From Maratus speciosus (lineage: Eukaryota > Arthropoda > Arachnida > Araneae > Salticidae), in the NCBI GenBank assembly GCA_963932465.1, contig OZ010793.1, positions 256,753,333 through 256,817,332 on the forward strand: a stretch of 64,000 nucleotides of DNA, given 5' to 3'. A program made the position numbers and the translations under genes. The notes beneath the pieces are model-generated. The model had not been told where the DNA came from. It saw only the letters and a program-made list of their open reading frames with translations, and searched no databases. Positions 1-11,946 of this stretch are shown here, piece by piece (positions within the stretch are counted from its first letter, which is position 1; every line of letters starts with the position of its first letter).

Positions 1-3000
1 ATTTCTTTATTTTCAAATAATTTTGTTTCGAAAATTCTGGTGCGAATTCAATATTACAGAAGCTCAATTACTTGCTCCTGAAATGTTAAATAACAACCTA
101 TTTCACTTTTTCTCATTTCATTATTTAATTTAGCAGCATTATACGATATGACGAATTAAATACCTGTTTAAATGCAAGAAAACTAATAATAACTCTTTTG
201 TATAATATTCATTAGTTTTTTGTTTTAGCTTTATTTTGAAACTTTTTTTTTTATATAAAAATACATACATAATATTTTCTAATGCATAAGCTAAGAAATT
301 CTAGGAGCAATTGTTGCCACCCGGGAAGACTCATTCTTGGGTCATTAATTTTAAGTCATTAATTAAAACTACAGACGATTTAAACAATCTCTGTCTGCGG
401 AACTCCAATCTTAATTATTCAATAGCAGAAAAGTTTCGACACAGTAATTATTCTCTTTGTTCGGAATATATCGCACAGATATTAGCATATTCAGCCATTT
501 TGTTCATTTTCTGAGATTTAGACTCTGCAAAGCCACAAAGCCTGTAATGAGGGAAAACTTTTGAAGATATTTCTGAGAGGTAATTGCAACATCTGTGGGC
601 GTCAGTAATAAAAGATATTTTAGTTCAATGAAAAGGGTGTATCAATTGTTGATAAATGCAGAGGCAGTTTAAGTAAAAGAACTAAAGGAATTTTATTTTT
701 AAATTTTGTCCTAAATATTTGACTTTTTTTTGGCTGTTAAACATAATTATAAAAAGAAAAGTGCCCAGTTAAACTGATGGCATTGAGCTCACAGGCTATT
801 CTTGCTAATTGTATATTATTACTATTGCATACTGTCACTAATTTTATATTATATTATGTACTGTTATACTCTTATTTCAAAGAATAATGTCTCTCGAAAA
901 ATAAATTAAGGGGGGGGGGGGGATTAGGCCCCCATGCACGACGGTTTTGTCAGGATTCGCGTAAGAAGACAGATTGAAATCAGGTATGTAGTGAAGGGTA
1001 TACGGTGGTATACGCCGTATACCTTCTGGATTTTTTAAAAGAACACCGTATACCTTCTATTTCTCAAAAAAAGCTATAGTATATACACTGTAGGATATAC
1101 CCTCTGCCTTGAGTGTATACCCTCTGCTTTTTTTTACGACTACACCATTGATTGAAATATAAACTTCATGACGAACCAAACAGATTCAGAAACGAGACAC
1201 AGAATGAAATGCTCTCGGTTGTTCAACCAATGGAGAGCGAGAGAGGAGTTCTGTATCTGTTCACTGAGGGATTTCGATGTAATACGCCCGACGTCAGACA
1301 GTGCACGGGAAGCTGATTCATGGACTAAAATAATAGTAAAACGGCTTTTAAGAACATTCGAAAAATAAAAAGTAGCTTCTCTCAGAATATTACATTTTTG
1401 GTAGCTGATAAAAATTAATGAAGGGGTTAAAAGTTTTAGCTTAAGATTTCGAATAAGATAATTATTAAGATACACGTTTTAAGTTTATAGGAATTTAACT
1501 AGAAATAAATAATAGAGATTATTAAGAAATAGGAAAATAGTGAATATGCCGGGAATTTAGAATAATTTTAATGAATATTGCAAAATAAAATTTTTATAAC
1601 ACACACACACACACACCTATATATATTTATCATATTATATATAAATATTAAAAAATGAAATAATATCTGATTCTCATTTAATAAAATTATTTGTGTTGTT
1701 ATACTTAGTTTCTAGTTTTAAATTATGTAGTTTAATTATAAATATTATGCAGATTAATGGATAACTATTTGTAGCAAATGCATATAAATTAAAGAAGAAA
1801 ATAAGTTTAATTTTTTTTTGTATTTATGCAGTTTAATTAATAAAATTGCAGAGAATTGTTTTTAATCAGTAAAAATAAATTAACTGTCTGTATTTTATGT
1901 TTGTCTGTTATCCTTAACTGTAACTGTACTGGATATTCATTCTGTTACGTTGGATTATGTCTTTGCATGTTATGAAAAGATGTGAATACAAATCGTTTTT
2001 TTTTTTTACTCCTCTAAATCATTTTTTTCTCTTGCTTCTTTCTTTTAGTATCTATTATGAGATCCAATGCATTATATTGGTAAGAAACAGGCTATATATT
2101 GCTTATTTAGCTGCGTGTTATATGAAATAATGCAACACGCGGTATTCTTGCCAACTGAAGATTAAATACTACGGCAAAACTATAAAAAAAATTTTCAGCT
2201 GCACGTGTTATTGCTTTTTTTTTTTTTTTTTTTAAAAGAAAAGCTTTAACAATAGTTAAGTATTTCTAGTGATTGCTATCTAATATGAAAAACTGCATAA
2301 TAAAAATAAATATTTTTTTCAGATAATACTATATTACATTGTTTTCAATCTTACCATTTTACTAATTGATATTACTGATATATTTTTGCATACGGATAGA
2401 AAATAAAACATAGAAAAAGTATCATTATGTAATTGTTATAAAATTTTGAATATAATATTTTATAAATGAAATTTAAAGTTTTTCCAATTTTTCTAAATGA
2501 AAATAAACCTTTTCTAAATGAAATCTGACCCCACCCCCCGTTTTTTGTCCCGAAATTTCCAGTTTTTTTAAAATTATTTTTTTATTATTTCCATTTCTAC
2601 TCTTATTAAGACTATTTTAAAAATATGTTTTACTCTTTATCGTAGACAATTTTACAAAATGAAGTGTCATCATTTAATATTTAATAATTTAATAAAACCA
2701 ATAATTTCTGGTTTTAAAAATCATCTACTGTCTGAAGCATAATATAATAGAATCTATTTTTGGTCTATTTCAATCGTTGAAATTTCAGATGAATTTTCTT
2801 TTCAACGTGATATTACTACGGTACGTAAATGAACAACACATAGCAGATTTAGAAAAGAACACGTGCATATTCCACGTGCTCTGGAAATAGTAACAGATGT
2901 CAAGTGAAACTTTTACTGAAAGATATCAATTTCTTATTCAATGTAACGAATTCACTTTCTGTACAAAAAAGACGTGATATCGGAGAAAATCACATCGTTA

Positions 3001-3500
3001 ATACGCTTTTTTCCTCCCTATTAATATTATATGATTTTTAAAAGCAATGAATACGCTAATATATTTTTTAGCAACTAGAAGTCTGTATTAATTAAATGAA
3101 ATAAAATAAAACACCAAAAAATTGCTTTATTGATGTTTTATACACGGTAGAGTGGCTAAGATTAATTTCAAGATTAATAAAATTAAGGTTTTTTAATCTC
3201 TTTAAATTGCCTTTATATACATTAATATTTTCATCTCCATATTTGAAGGAGATTAGTAGTTTTTCAGCTTGAAAAGCAAGCCTGTTTTCTGAAGTTTTAT
3301 TTGACATATAGGAACAAGGTAGAAATATGCTGTTTTTTGTATTTTTTTTAAAAAAGACATTTTAATTTTCAAACACATTTTTTATTAATTTTTAAGGAAA
3401 AATGCACTTTTTGGATTCGCTTTTTCTCGATTTTGCGTCGCGTGTAATGCTCTGCGGTACTAGAGATTTGTCAAAGAACACATTAAAATACACATGCATG
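1..3500. other. AT-rich non-coding DNA, no gene seen
   Basis: No credible coding region is visible; the short open frames here have low-complexity products and look like chance. There is a G run at about 910-922. At 990-1130 short copies of GTATACC/GGTATAC recur in both orientations. A (CA)n tract is followed by a TA-rich stretch at about 1600-1640. Long T runs lie near 2000 and 2217. Confidence 0.6.
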
Positions 3501-4167
3501 ATTGTCTAGTCCTTGCAGGGGCGTAGCTACAAAATGTTTTTCGGTAGGGAGAGTTCAAAATTTTCCCAACTTATAATTCAAAAATTTCCCAAAGTGAAAC
3601 AAATTGCTCTATTTTCCAACTAAAATGATATGTTCAATGTGTGTTTAATGATAATGATACTTATAAGCAAAAAAAAAAAAAAAAAATCCAAAGAAAAATG
3701 CTGAAGCTAAGAACATAAAAATTATAATTATTGGTTCATTTAATGAAAGTTTTTGTCTTCAATTGTGTAAGAATCATAATCGTACTTCATATAAAAGTAG
3801 CCTGATATTTTTAGATTTTTGAGAAAGGAACAAAGTTTTAGAGGAAATGTATTAGAGACACTGTTGATGGACAAGAGTAGAGAAATTCAGGTCTGGTAGA
3901 TGTATGATATTTTCGTGATATTTTCGTAGCACAGAGAAACATGAGAAATTGAGTCTGGCTGCTTTTTGTATTTCTTTTGAAAGTTTAACTATTTTACTAT
4001 TACAGAACTTAGAAAGGTAGTCAGCAAAACAATGAAAAATTCCTTTTAGGTAGATTTCGTAAGAAATACTACCTATTGCAGTCGTTACGATGGTGCGATT
4101 TTTGAAAAATTCCTTCATAACTTTTCATTATAGGACCCCAGGAACCCAAAACCACCCCCACCTAAAA

Positions 4168-4168
<1 letters not shown>

Positions 4169-4213
<45 letters not shown>

Positions 4214-4220
4214 TGTACTA
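4169..4220. repeat. (TA)n / (TATG)n microsatellite
   Basis: About 14 uninterrupted TA dinucleotides pass into ATGT steps. A second (TA)n tract lies at 4641-4672, directly after the tandem duplication described next. Confidence 0.9.
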
Positions 4221-4496
4221 AATTTTGTCCGCACGATAAAAGTCGCAATAATGCACGGATCGTCTTCAAACTCGCCAACAACTTTGAGATGGTTGATATC
4301 TCGGCGGGGATTGAAAATGGGCAAAATCGGCCCAAGGGAATGGAAATGGGGAGGGCTCAAAATTTTGAATACCGTCTTAATATGATTCTGATAAAACCAG
4401 CTCTTACACAACAATGACAGGAAAAAATAAATATTTTTCGTCAAGCAGTTGCCAACAATTAAAAAAAAAAACAATAAAATTCTCACCACAACAATT

Positions 4497-4638
4497 GTTT
4501 TTCTATTGCAAGATTTCACGTGAAAAATTAACTTAAATAAATAGTTTGACGAATTGAAAACAAATTGAATATTACGTCATTAGTTTTCTAGTGCAAGATT
4601 TCCGCATGAAAACTCAAAATGAAATAAATAGTTTGACG

Positions 4639-4641
<3 letters not shown>
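4497..4641. repeat. Tandem duplication, about 86-bp period
   Basis: Two diverged copies of one segment, ending at 4555 and 4641, both close with AATAGTTTGACGAAT. Each holds a TTTTCTAxTGCAAGATTTC block near its start. No coding content. Confidence 0.7.
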
Positions 4642-4674
<33 letters not shown>

Positions 4675-6887
4675 CGTCATATTGGAAATATAATGGACCT
4701 CAGCAGGTGAATATGTAACGTCATGTGAGTTTGAAGAAACGTATTAAAACATGATAAAAACCCGACTATGGAAATATTAACATATTTTAACACTTTGAGG
4801 TTCTCTGAATTTGCTTTATTCATTTTTAAACCTATTCCATATATATGCGTGTGTGTATTCGTGTATATTAGAATTTTCACAAAATGTTTAGCTCCCTAGA
4901 GGTCATTCTTAGTGAAGGAACTGGGTTTATCTCTAATCTTGATTTAAGTTTTTTTGGTGAATTTAGTACTTAAGGCCCCTTATCACTCAGATTTTAGATT
5001 TCCCTCTCCAATGTTAAACCAATGGCCATTTAATGCCTCTTTATTTGTCTAATATCTCATCAGAAAATTAATATTTTTAACTCATTTTTTCTGTGTGCAC
5101 TTCTTAAAAGATGTCGCTTTCTGTTTTAGTTGACAAAATAATTTTAAAATGTATACTTATTTTTTAATTTAATGCTAAAGTCTTAAGAAGTATGCGAAAT
5201 GTAAATAACATTAAATAACTTCAATTCTATTTGGAGTTTTAAAATTTTGAAAACAACACAAGAAAGCTTGTATTTTCATCCATTCATACAAATTAAAATT
5301 TTTCGTTTAAGTTTATTTAAACTTCAGATATTCGACAAATATTGTAAAATTTCCTCTCCCCCCTCAGAACATCCATCAAACGAGGAGAGAGGGTGGGAGT
5401 TGACCTTTGACATCAAAGAGGTCGAATGTCGCGGCGGGGTATTTTCTAGCTTTATCGTATAAGTGGAAAAAGTCCGAACTTGTATAGAGTTGTAAAATTT
5501 TTTGCTCTGCAAATTATTTTTAAGAGAATACTAGCATTTTGAAAACTGATAAAACGAAATATGTTGTAAAATAAATAAATAAAAAACATAAATATCACTT
5601 GCAAGGACAACTGCATATTTAAAAAAAGGGATGCCTGTGCTTTTGTCTTTTGGACACCAAAATGAAGGTTGAATAAATACTCGCTTTCCGTGAGACAGAA
5701 ATAAAAAAGAAGTTAAAAGATTTTTATTTTGACTGTCTTCTACCAAAAATAATTGATCCATTCCGTACAATTTCCAAGCCCATAAGAGATAAACCCTATA
5801 TCTTAAAAGCACCTGAAGTTCACAGTTTAAAAAAAGTGGGGGGGGGGGGGTGTTGAACGGCAAAATGAATAAATTAAAAGAAGAAAGGCAATTAAAATAT
5901 TTGTGATTAACTTTTATTTATTTAAAATAAATTTTATTCACCCCTCATTTGTAGCATAATGTAGAATTTAATTTCGCGTATTTTGTAATTTATAGTTTTC
6001 TTTTCTCATAAATGTAAATTTAAAATGTTCGTAAAAAATAATAGAACTAACTTAAATACTATAAATTGTGTTATTTATCCAACACATTCTCCAATCTCTT
6101 TCAAATTATAAGTGTAGAAGATAATAGCTGTTTCCTTATTATTGTTCTGCCAATCACAAATGCAGAATTTGTCCTTATTTTTTGCTATTTTTGTGTTTGA
6201 TGTCAGAGAAAAAATTGAAAAGTTTGAAAACTTCGACTAATATATTGTACAAAATTAAGTATACAGAGTGTCCCAATACAAAGATAGACATACACTTTAA
6301 TCATTAACATGTTAGAGATACATATGTAAATTGCAACAGTGTTCAAAATAAGGTACAAATTAAAGTTATGTTGACGAAATAGTCCTGCCATTAATTTTCA
6401 AAATATTATTAAAATTTTTCAAATTCAAAGTCTCTTAATTCGGTACTGTTGTACTTGCTAGAGTTTGATTTTATATATATATATATATAATTAATAGGAT
6501 CTAGGTACCGTATAAAAGTTTAAAATATGTACCCTTTTGAAAATGAATGGCAGGGCTATTTCATCAATACAATCTTAATCCCTGCCTTATTTGGCAAACT
6601 TTTGCTTTTTACATTGTTTATATATCTCCAACAGTTGAAAAATTAAAATGCGTTTCAATCATTTTGAGACACTATTTATTACTTATAGGTTTTACTTCTT
6701 ACATGTATATCGACTAGTACGTCAGCAAAATTTTATAAAAGTGCTAAAATAATAAAATTTAGCACATACGAAAAGTAAATATGTGAATATTTTTTATGAT
6801 AAAAAATTCCTTATTGATGAAAATACTTAAAATTTAATCATATGTTTAACCTCTTCTTTATTTCTTTTATATAATTGTATGGTATTA

Positions 6888-7921
6888 CATAGCTGCCAAC
6901 TCTTCCAATTTTTTCAGAATTCTTCCGAAAAATCGGCATGTTTTCCGATTTTACGCGCGTAATGGGTTTTCTTCCGCTTTTCGTCATTTTCTTCCGATTT
7001 TCGGCCTTTTCTTGCGCATTTTACGCGAGTTTCGTCAAAGGATCGCGGGAAAACCCGAAATTTCTCCGAAGGTTCTCGGGAAAGACACAAATTTTGTCGG
7101 AAGATCGCGTAAAAAACGAGAATCCTCCCAAAAGAGCGCTTAAAAACACGAATTCCGTGAAAAGATCGTGAAAAAACGCGAATTTTGTCAAAAGATCGTG
7201 TAAAAAAGCGCCGTCAAAAGATCGCGTAAAAACACTATTTCCGTAAAAAGATCACGTAAAAAACGCGAATTCCGTTAAAGGATCGCACACAAATTTCACC
7301 GATGGATCGCGGAAAAAGCCCAAATTTCGTCGAACGATCGCGGGAAAGACGCTGATTTCGTCAAAAGATTGTGTAAACAACGCGTAGGGGTGATTTTGGT
7401 CCGAATTTTCCGAAAATTTAAGGCATTCATTTCGAAAATTAAAAAAAATCAGCCACCAATTCGAAAATTCGGACATAAAAAATATCGCGAATTTCGACAT
7501 CTTCGCCGAAAAAAATTAATTTTGTCAATTGTTTGCAGAAAAATTGCCAATTTCGTCAAAGGATCGCATGGGAAACGCTAATTTCGTCAAAAGATCGCAA
7601 AAAACGGCAAATTTCGTCAAAAGATCGCGAAAAAACGGCAAATTTCTTCAAAAAATCGCGAAAAAACGACAAATTTCGTCAAAAAATCGCGAAAAAAACA
7701 AATTCCGTCAAAAAATTGCGAAAAACCTCCACAAATTTCGTCAAAAGATCGCGAAAAAAATAAAAATTTCATCTAAAGATCGCGAATTTCGTCAAAGGGC
7801 CGCTGAAAAAAACGCATAGCTAGTGTCGGAAGTGGATCCCCCCCCCCCCCCTTCCTGCTGTAACTTTTCAGAAAATTTGCTGTGAATTTCAGAATTTTTT
7901 TTCTTTTTTTACTCAGAATCA

Positions 7922-7965
<44 letters not shown>

Positions 7966-8297
7966 GAAATCAGAAGTTTTAAGTGTTTTTTAAAGTGAAA
8001 GGTGGGATATCTATGAATATTAAAAGAGAAAAAAAATATATAGTAATTTTTAATATATTCAAGTTATTCTTTTTTGTCATAATATATATTGTGTAATTGC
8101 AAATTAGTGAATATTTTATTCGAGTTTCTCTTTGAAATTTGTGTATTTATAAGGATTCAGCTGTTTTTAATCCTTACTGAAAGTGTTATAAAACTTAAAA
8201 TATCTTCTGATTTCTTCTGATTTTTCGCCAAAATTTTCTGATTTCTTCTGATTTTTTGCCCAAAATCTTTTGAGTTTTACCAAAATTTAGTTGGCAA
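6888..8297. mobile_element. Unclassified element with imperfect terminal inverted repeats and an internal minisatellite
   Basis: The left end reads CATAGCTGCCAACT. The right side reads AGTTGGCAAG followed by TATG, so TGCCAACT is inverted at the two sides. Both sides are flanked by the same 11-bp direct repeat GTATGGTATTA (6877-6887 and 8298-8308), which I read as a target duplication plus chance extension. The subterminal zones repeat TTCTTCCGATTTT at the left and TCTGATTTCTTCTGATTTT at the right. The interior holds a 0.8-kb minisatellite and a poly-A run at about 7928-7963. No transposase is visible, so it would be non-autonomous. The superfamily is undetermined because the target-site length is ambiguous (6 to 11 bp). 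Confidence 0.55.
7030..7806. repeat. CpG-bearing minisatellite, unit about 30 bp
   Basis: More than twenty degenerate units of the form AATTTCGTCAAAAGATCGCG + A-run + CG. The unit is unusually rich in CpG and GATC for this AT-rich window, and GATCGCG recurs almost every unit. Open frames across it (7369-7581, 7529-7819, 7533-7763) encode repetitive Lys/Arg/Ser/Phe strings and are by-products of the repeat. Confidence 0.85.
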
Positions 8298-8925
8298 GTA
8301 TGGTATTATTATTATTATTGTTATTGTTATTATTGAAAATACATATAAAGAGCTTTTAGATTTCAAATAATACATAGAAGTCTCTTACTGTGCATTAGAT
8401 TATAATTGCCTTTTATATAAATGTTACATGATTAATTTATAATTCTCTGCTTTGTCGATGTGAAAGGCTAAATTATACTTCTATATTTCGTTTCAGTTGC
8501 TTCGTTTACTAAAACGTAGCAAAACATTTTTTCCCCTCTAAATACTGCTTTTTCCCCCGAACGTCTTTTCTCTGAATAACATATTATAATTTCTAGAAAA
8601 TAAAACTACGTAAAACACTATACGCATATATTTTTAAATATATACGCTTTTCTTCAATTTTCAACAAGTAGTTTTGATACACCTACGAAAACATTTCCAT
8701 CCTTGCATGCATCGGAATTTCAGATCTTATTAGATTTCAAGGAAATAAGTAGTTTTTACCCCCCCCCCCCCCGTCGACGCACACATACCCTTTAAATATG
8801 TGACACCCTTTTAAAATAAAAATTAATAACTATATCTATATTTTTTTTTTTTTTTTGGTCCCCTAAAATAAATTTTAGATGGTTCTCAAATTTATGGTTC
8901 AACAAACGAGATACTTTTTGATACA
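8298..8925. other. AT-rich non-coding DNA
   Basis: It holds a (TTA)n-like stretch right after the 6.9-8.3 kb element and a C run at about 8761-8772. No coding region or element end is recognised. Confidence 0.5.
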
Positions 8926-8926
8926 T

Positions 8927-9200
8927 TTTCTGACTCATTTTTAAATGTAAAGACACAAATTTGGCAAGCCTGGCTGTTGATTGCTTATTAATACTAATCA
9001 TTTTCAAAATACTATCCACGTATTTTAAGTTATTTAAGCTTACTTTTGGTGTAGGATCCATTTAAATATTTCAATTCAAAATTTGAAAGATTATAAACCT
9101 TCCTGAATAATAAAAGGAAAATTCATAATGAAACTGGTGTGAATGAGTATCAATTCAATATGCAATGTAATAGTATCTAGGATAATTTTTAGAGAGAAGG
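8927..9200. repeat. Dispersed repeat, copy 1 of a local duplication
   Basis: The section from about 8965 to 9190 is repeated at 9585-9858. Both copies contain ATCCATTTAAATATTTCAAT, then AGATTATAAA and GAATGAGTATCAATTCAATATG. The start of this copy (CTGACTCATTTTTAAATGTAAA and the following 30 bp) also resembles the interior of the TTAA MITE at 62.2 kb, so part of the block may be an old fragment of that family. The minus-strand frame 8792-9061 is not convincing as a gene. Confidence 0.6.
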
Positions 9201-9584
9201 GGATAAGTAAGAGATTAAAAATTTAAAAAGACCAATGTAGTCCAAACAATTATGAGCTATGAAGTAATAAAACCTTGTGTAAATCACCATAAAATTTAAA
9301 GGACGCGTTTCGATATCGAAATTATAACGTCAGCCAATATAAACACACGTCCGTAAGAGGACAAGGTCACTTTTTTTCTGTGTTTTCTTTCTCTAAAATA
9401 AATTTAAAATATCCGTTTTCAGAAAAATACATTATTTGCATTTGCAAGAAGAAAAAGAAAAGAAAACTGTTATGCTATTTATAACTTATTTAGAATGTCT
9501 GAAAAAAAAAAAAAAAAAAAAAAAAAAAACATTTAACAGCAAAAGAAATTAAAATATCGTCCATGTTAATTTGCAATTTAAGTG

Positions 9585-9858
9585 AAGGTTTGATTGCTTA
9601 TTTATAGTAATCATTTTCATTATTTCATTAATTCATCATGTTATTTAAAATTGTTATTAAATTATGTTATTATTAATTTATTATTAAATTATTAAAAATA
9701 TTTAAAAACCTACTTTCGTTCTAGAATCCATTTAAATATTTCAATACCATACTTAGAAGATTATAAATCTTACTGAATAATAAAATAAGAAAATTCAAAC
9801 TTGTTTGAATGAGTATCAATTCAATATGCTATTTAATTGTAACTAGGATAATTTTTTA
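9585..9858. repeat. Dispersed repeat, copy 2 of a local duplication
   Basis: Diverged direct copy of 8965-9190, in the same orientation, about 0.6 kb away. The segment between the copies contains a poly-A run at about 9503-9529. It abuts the TTAA MITE that begins at 9859, so the MITE may have inserted at its edge. Confidence 0.65.
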
Positions 9859-10344
9859 CCCTTTATGTACTGAATTATGAATATTTCATCTTCTAAAACA
9901 TTTTTCGTGAATTGTTTAAACTACATTAAAAGATTTAAATAATCATTTAATAAATTTTAGAAGGATTGAAAGATTTAGAATGATTAATTAAATTTGAATT
10001 TATAGGGATTTTGTGAAATATTTATAACACCACTCACACTTTTATTAGTATTTTGTAGAATTAGGAAATGTACAAACATAATATTCGTACAATAGAAATA
10101 TAAAAAGTATTTCCGAATTAAAAAATTCCCCCTCTCGACCCCCTATGCCAAGAAAACTGAAAAGATGCAAAGGAAAAATAAATCATCCTTTTAAAAATAT
10201 TTTTGTTTTGTGTCACCCATAATTAAGATAAAGTAATGTATCTATAACTCATTCTAAACTATATCACAACTAATCGATGTATTAAATAAATTTTATAACA
10301 AGTTATTTTAATGGTACTTATAAGTACTGTCGGTAGACAAAGGG
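9859..10344. mobile_element. TTAA-target MITE, family B, copy 1
   Basis: A 486-bp element beginning CCCTTTATGTACTG and ending AGACAAAGGG, so the ends are short inverted repeats. The right flank is TTAA (10345-10348); the left flank is TTTA, a decayed target site. A second copy at 17422-17912 aligns along nearly its whole length. Target site and length suggest a non-autonomous piggyBac-type element. Near the right end TACTTATAAGTA is a perfect palindrome. No coding capacity. Confidence 0.8.
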
Positions 10345-10780
10345 TTAACAAGAAAAGAAAAAAAAATACGTAAAAAATTTAAAATTTACAAGACCAGCGA
10401 AATTAGAACAAATATGGATCACAGTCTAGAATCTAACGCACGCCAGGTTATGCCCGACTCGAATCCAATAATTCTTTTTAAAATTAATCCGAACTCAACA
10501 TTTATAGTTATGTGCAGTTTTCTTGTTCTTTATATTGCTTCAATTTTGTCATTTTATAGTCATAGTAAAAAAGTATTAATAAATAGAGAAATAAATAAAA
10601 GAGACATTTCGAATGTACAAATCCAATGCTCCAACAAAATCTATCCAAAGTATTAGCAGTTAAATTAGTTTTCGGATAATCTTCCATGAGCAACTAACAA
10701 CCAGCTGAGAAAAGAAAAAAAAAATACTGTAATTCAGGATATTTTCTAATATGAAACTAGTATGTTGTGGCCATCACAAA

Positions 10781-11946
10781 ACTTTCTTCTATATAAATCA
10801 CGTCAATTAAATCATTTAAATAGTACAAGAAATTACATCAATTAAGCACCAATTCATATCAAAGTAAATCTCAATTTGAAGTTTGATGAAAATTCGTGCA
10901 TTAGTTATTGAGATAGAGCTATAGGGGAAATTTTGAAAAATGCAGCATAGCAGCGCCACCTGTTGAACGATTTGCACCAAAACATAAACACCACTAATTC
11001 ATGTCCTGGTATACCTGCATCTAAAGTTTGTGGAAAATCCAAACAATAGTTCTTGAGATAGAGCTATTGCGGAAAGCACACAAAATACAGCATAGCAGCG
11101 CCACCTGTGGAGCTATTTACACCAAACTGTATAAAATGTCAATTCATGTCAAGGACTAACTGATTCTAAAGTTTGATGAAAATTCGTGCATTAGTTCTTG
11201 AGATACACCTATAGTGGAAGTTCTGAAAAATACAGCATAACGGCGCCACCTATTGAGCGATTTACACCAAAATGTACAAAATGTCAATTCCAGTCAAGAA
11301 TTAACTGATTCTGAAATTTGGTGAAAATTATTGCATTAGTTCTTGAGATACAGCTATAATGGAAATTCTGAAAAGTGCAGCATAGCAGCGCTACCTGTTG
11401 AGCGATTTGCACCAAAACACAAACAGCACTAATTCATATCAAAGTATACTCGAATCTGAAGTTTGATGAAAATCCAAGCATTAGTTGTTGAGAGAGAACT
11501 ATTGCGGAAATCGTAAAAAATGCAGTATAGCAGCGCCACCTGTTGAGCGATTTACACCAAAATTTACAAAACTTCAATTCATGTCAAGGACTAACTGAAT
11601 CTGAAGTTTGATGAAAATCCGTGCATTAGTTCTGGAGATTGAGCCATTGCGGAAATCGTGAAAAAGGCTGCATAGCAGCGCCACCTGTTGAGCGATTCAC
11701 ACCAAAAACTAATCAGCAGCGAGTTATATCAGGGACTAACTGAATATAAATTTTTATTAAATTCCGTGCATTAGTTCTTGAGATAGAGCGCCCACAAAAT
11801 TTTTGTCACATACAGACAGACTGACATTTTGTAAAAACATGTTTTTCGGAATATCTGACCCCTAAAACGTGTAAATCCGTCGAAAACCGAAAGTCGAAAT
11901 TTTTCACGGATCCAGTACTTTCTTCTTGTAAAGATAGAAGAAAGTA
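10781..11946. mobile_element. Helitron/Helentron-like non-autonomous element with a 145-bp tandem core
   Basis: The core consists of about six units whose CAGCGCCACC landmark recurs at 10951, 11096, 11241, 11386, 11531 and 11676, exactly 145 bp apart. Each unit also carries a TTAGTTxTTGAGATA block. After the last unit comes a unique tail with a CAGACAGACTGACATTTTGT string, and the element ends in a hairpin at 11916-11946. The left end at 10781 begins ACTTTCTTCTA, matching the hairpin arm. A core of tandem ~150-bp units with a unique tail and terminal stem-loop is the layout known for DINE-1/HINE and pearl-type Helitron relatives. Assignment is by architecture only; no Rep/helicase is present. 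The ORFs at 10414-10693 lie upstream and are not supported. Confidence 0.65.
11916..11946. other. Terminal hairpin of the 145-bp-core element
   Basis: TACTTTCTTCT and AGAAGAAAGTA form an 11-bp perfect stem around a 9-nt loop. It lies at the boundary between the unique tail and ordinary AT-rich DNA, as expected for the 3' terminal stem-loop of a rolling-circle element. Confidence 0.85.

Larger units (their letters stand above)
3501..6876. other. AT-rich non-coding DNA with microsatellites
   Basis: No credible gene. At 3516-3530 the string CAGGGGCGTAGCTA resembles a hAT-type terminus, but no partner end was found. Frames at 3852-4519 run through a TA microsatellite and are not believable as genes. 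A further G run lies at about 5839-5850. Confidence 0.5.

Noticed and set aside
3516..3530. CAGGGGCGTAGCTA as the end of a hAT element
   Set aside because: No inverted partner or 8-bp duplication was found nearby.
4115..4519. 134-codon minus-strand frame
   Set aside because: It includes the TA microsatellite (alternating Tyr-Ile) and has no codon bias or family features.
7369..7819. Overlapping Lys/Arg-rich frames of 70-96 codons
   Set aside because: They are readings of the CpG minisatellite in different frames; residues follow the repeat unit.
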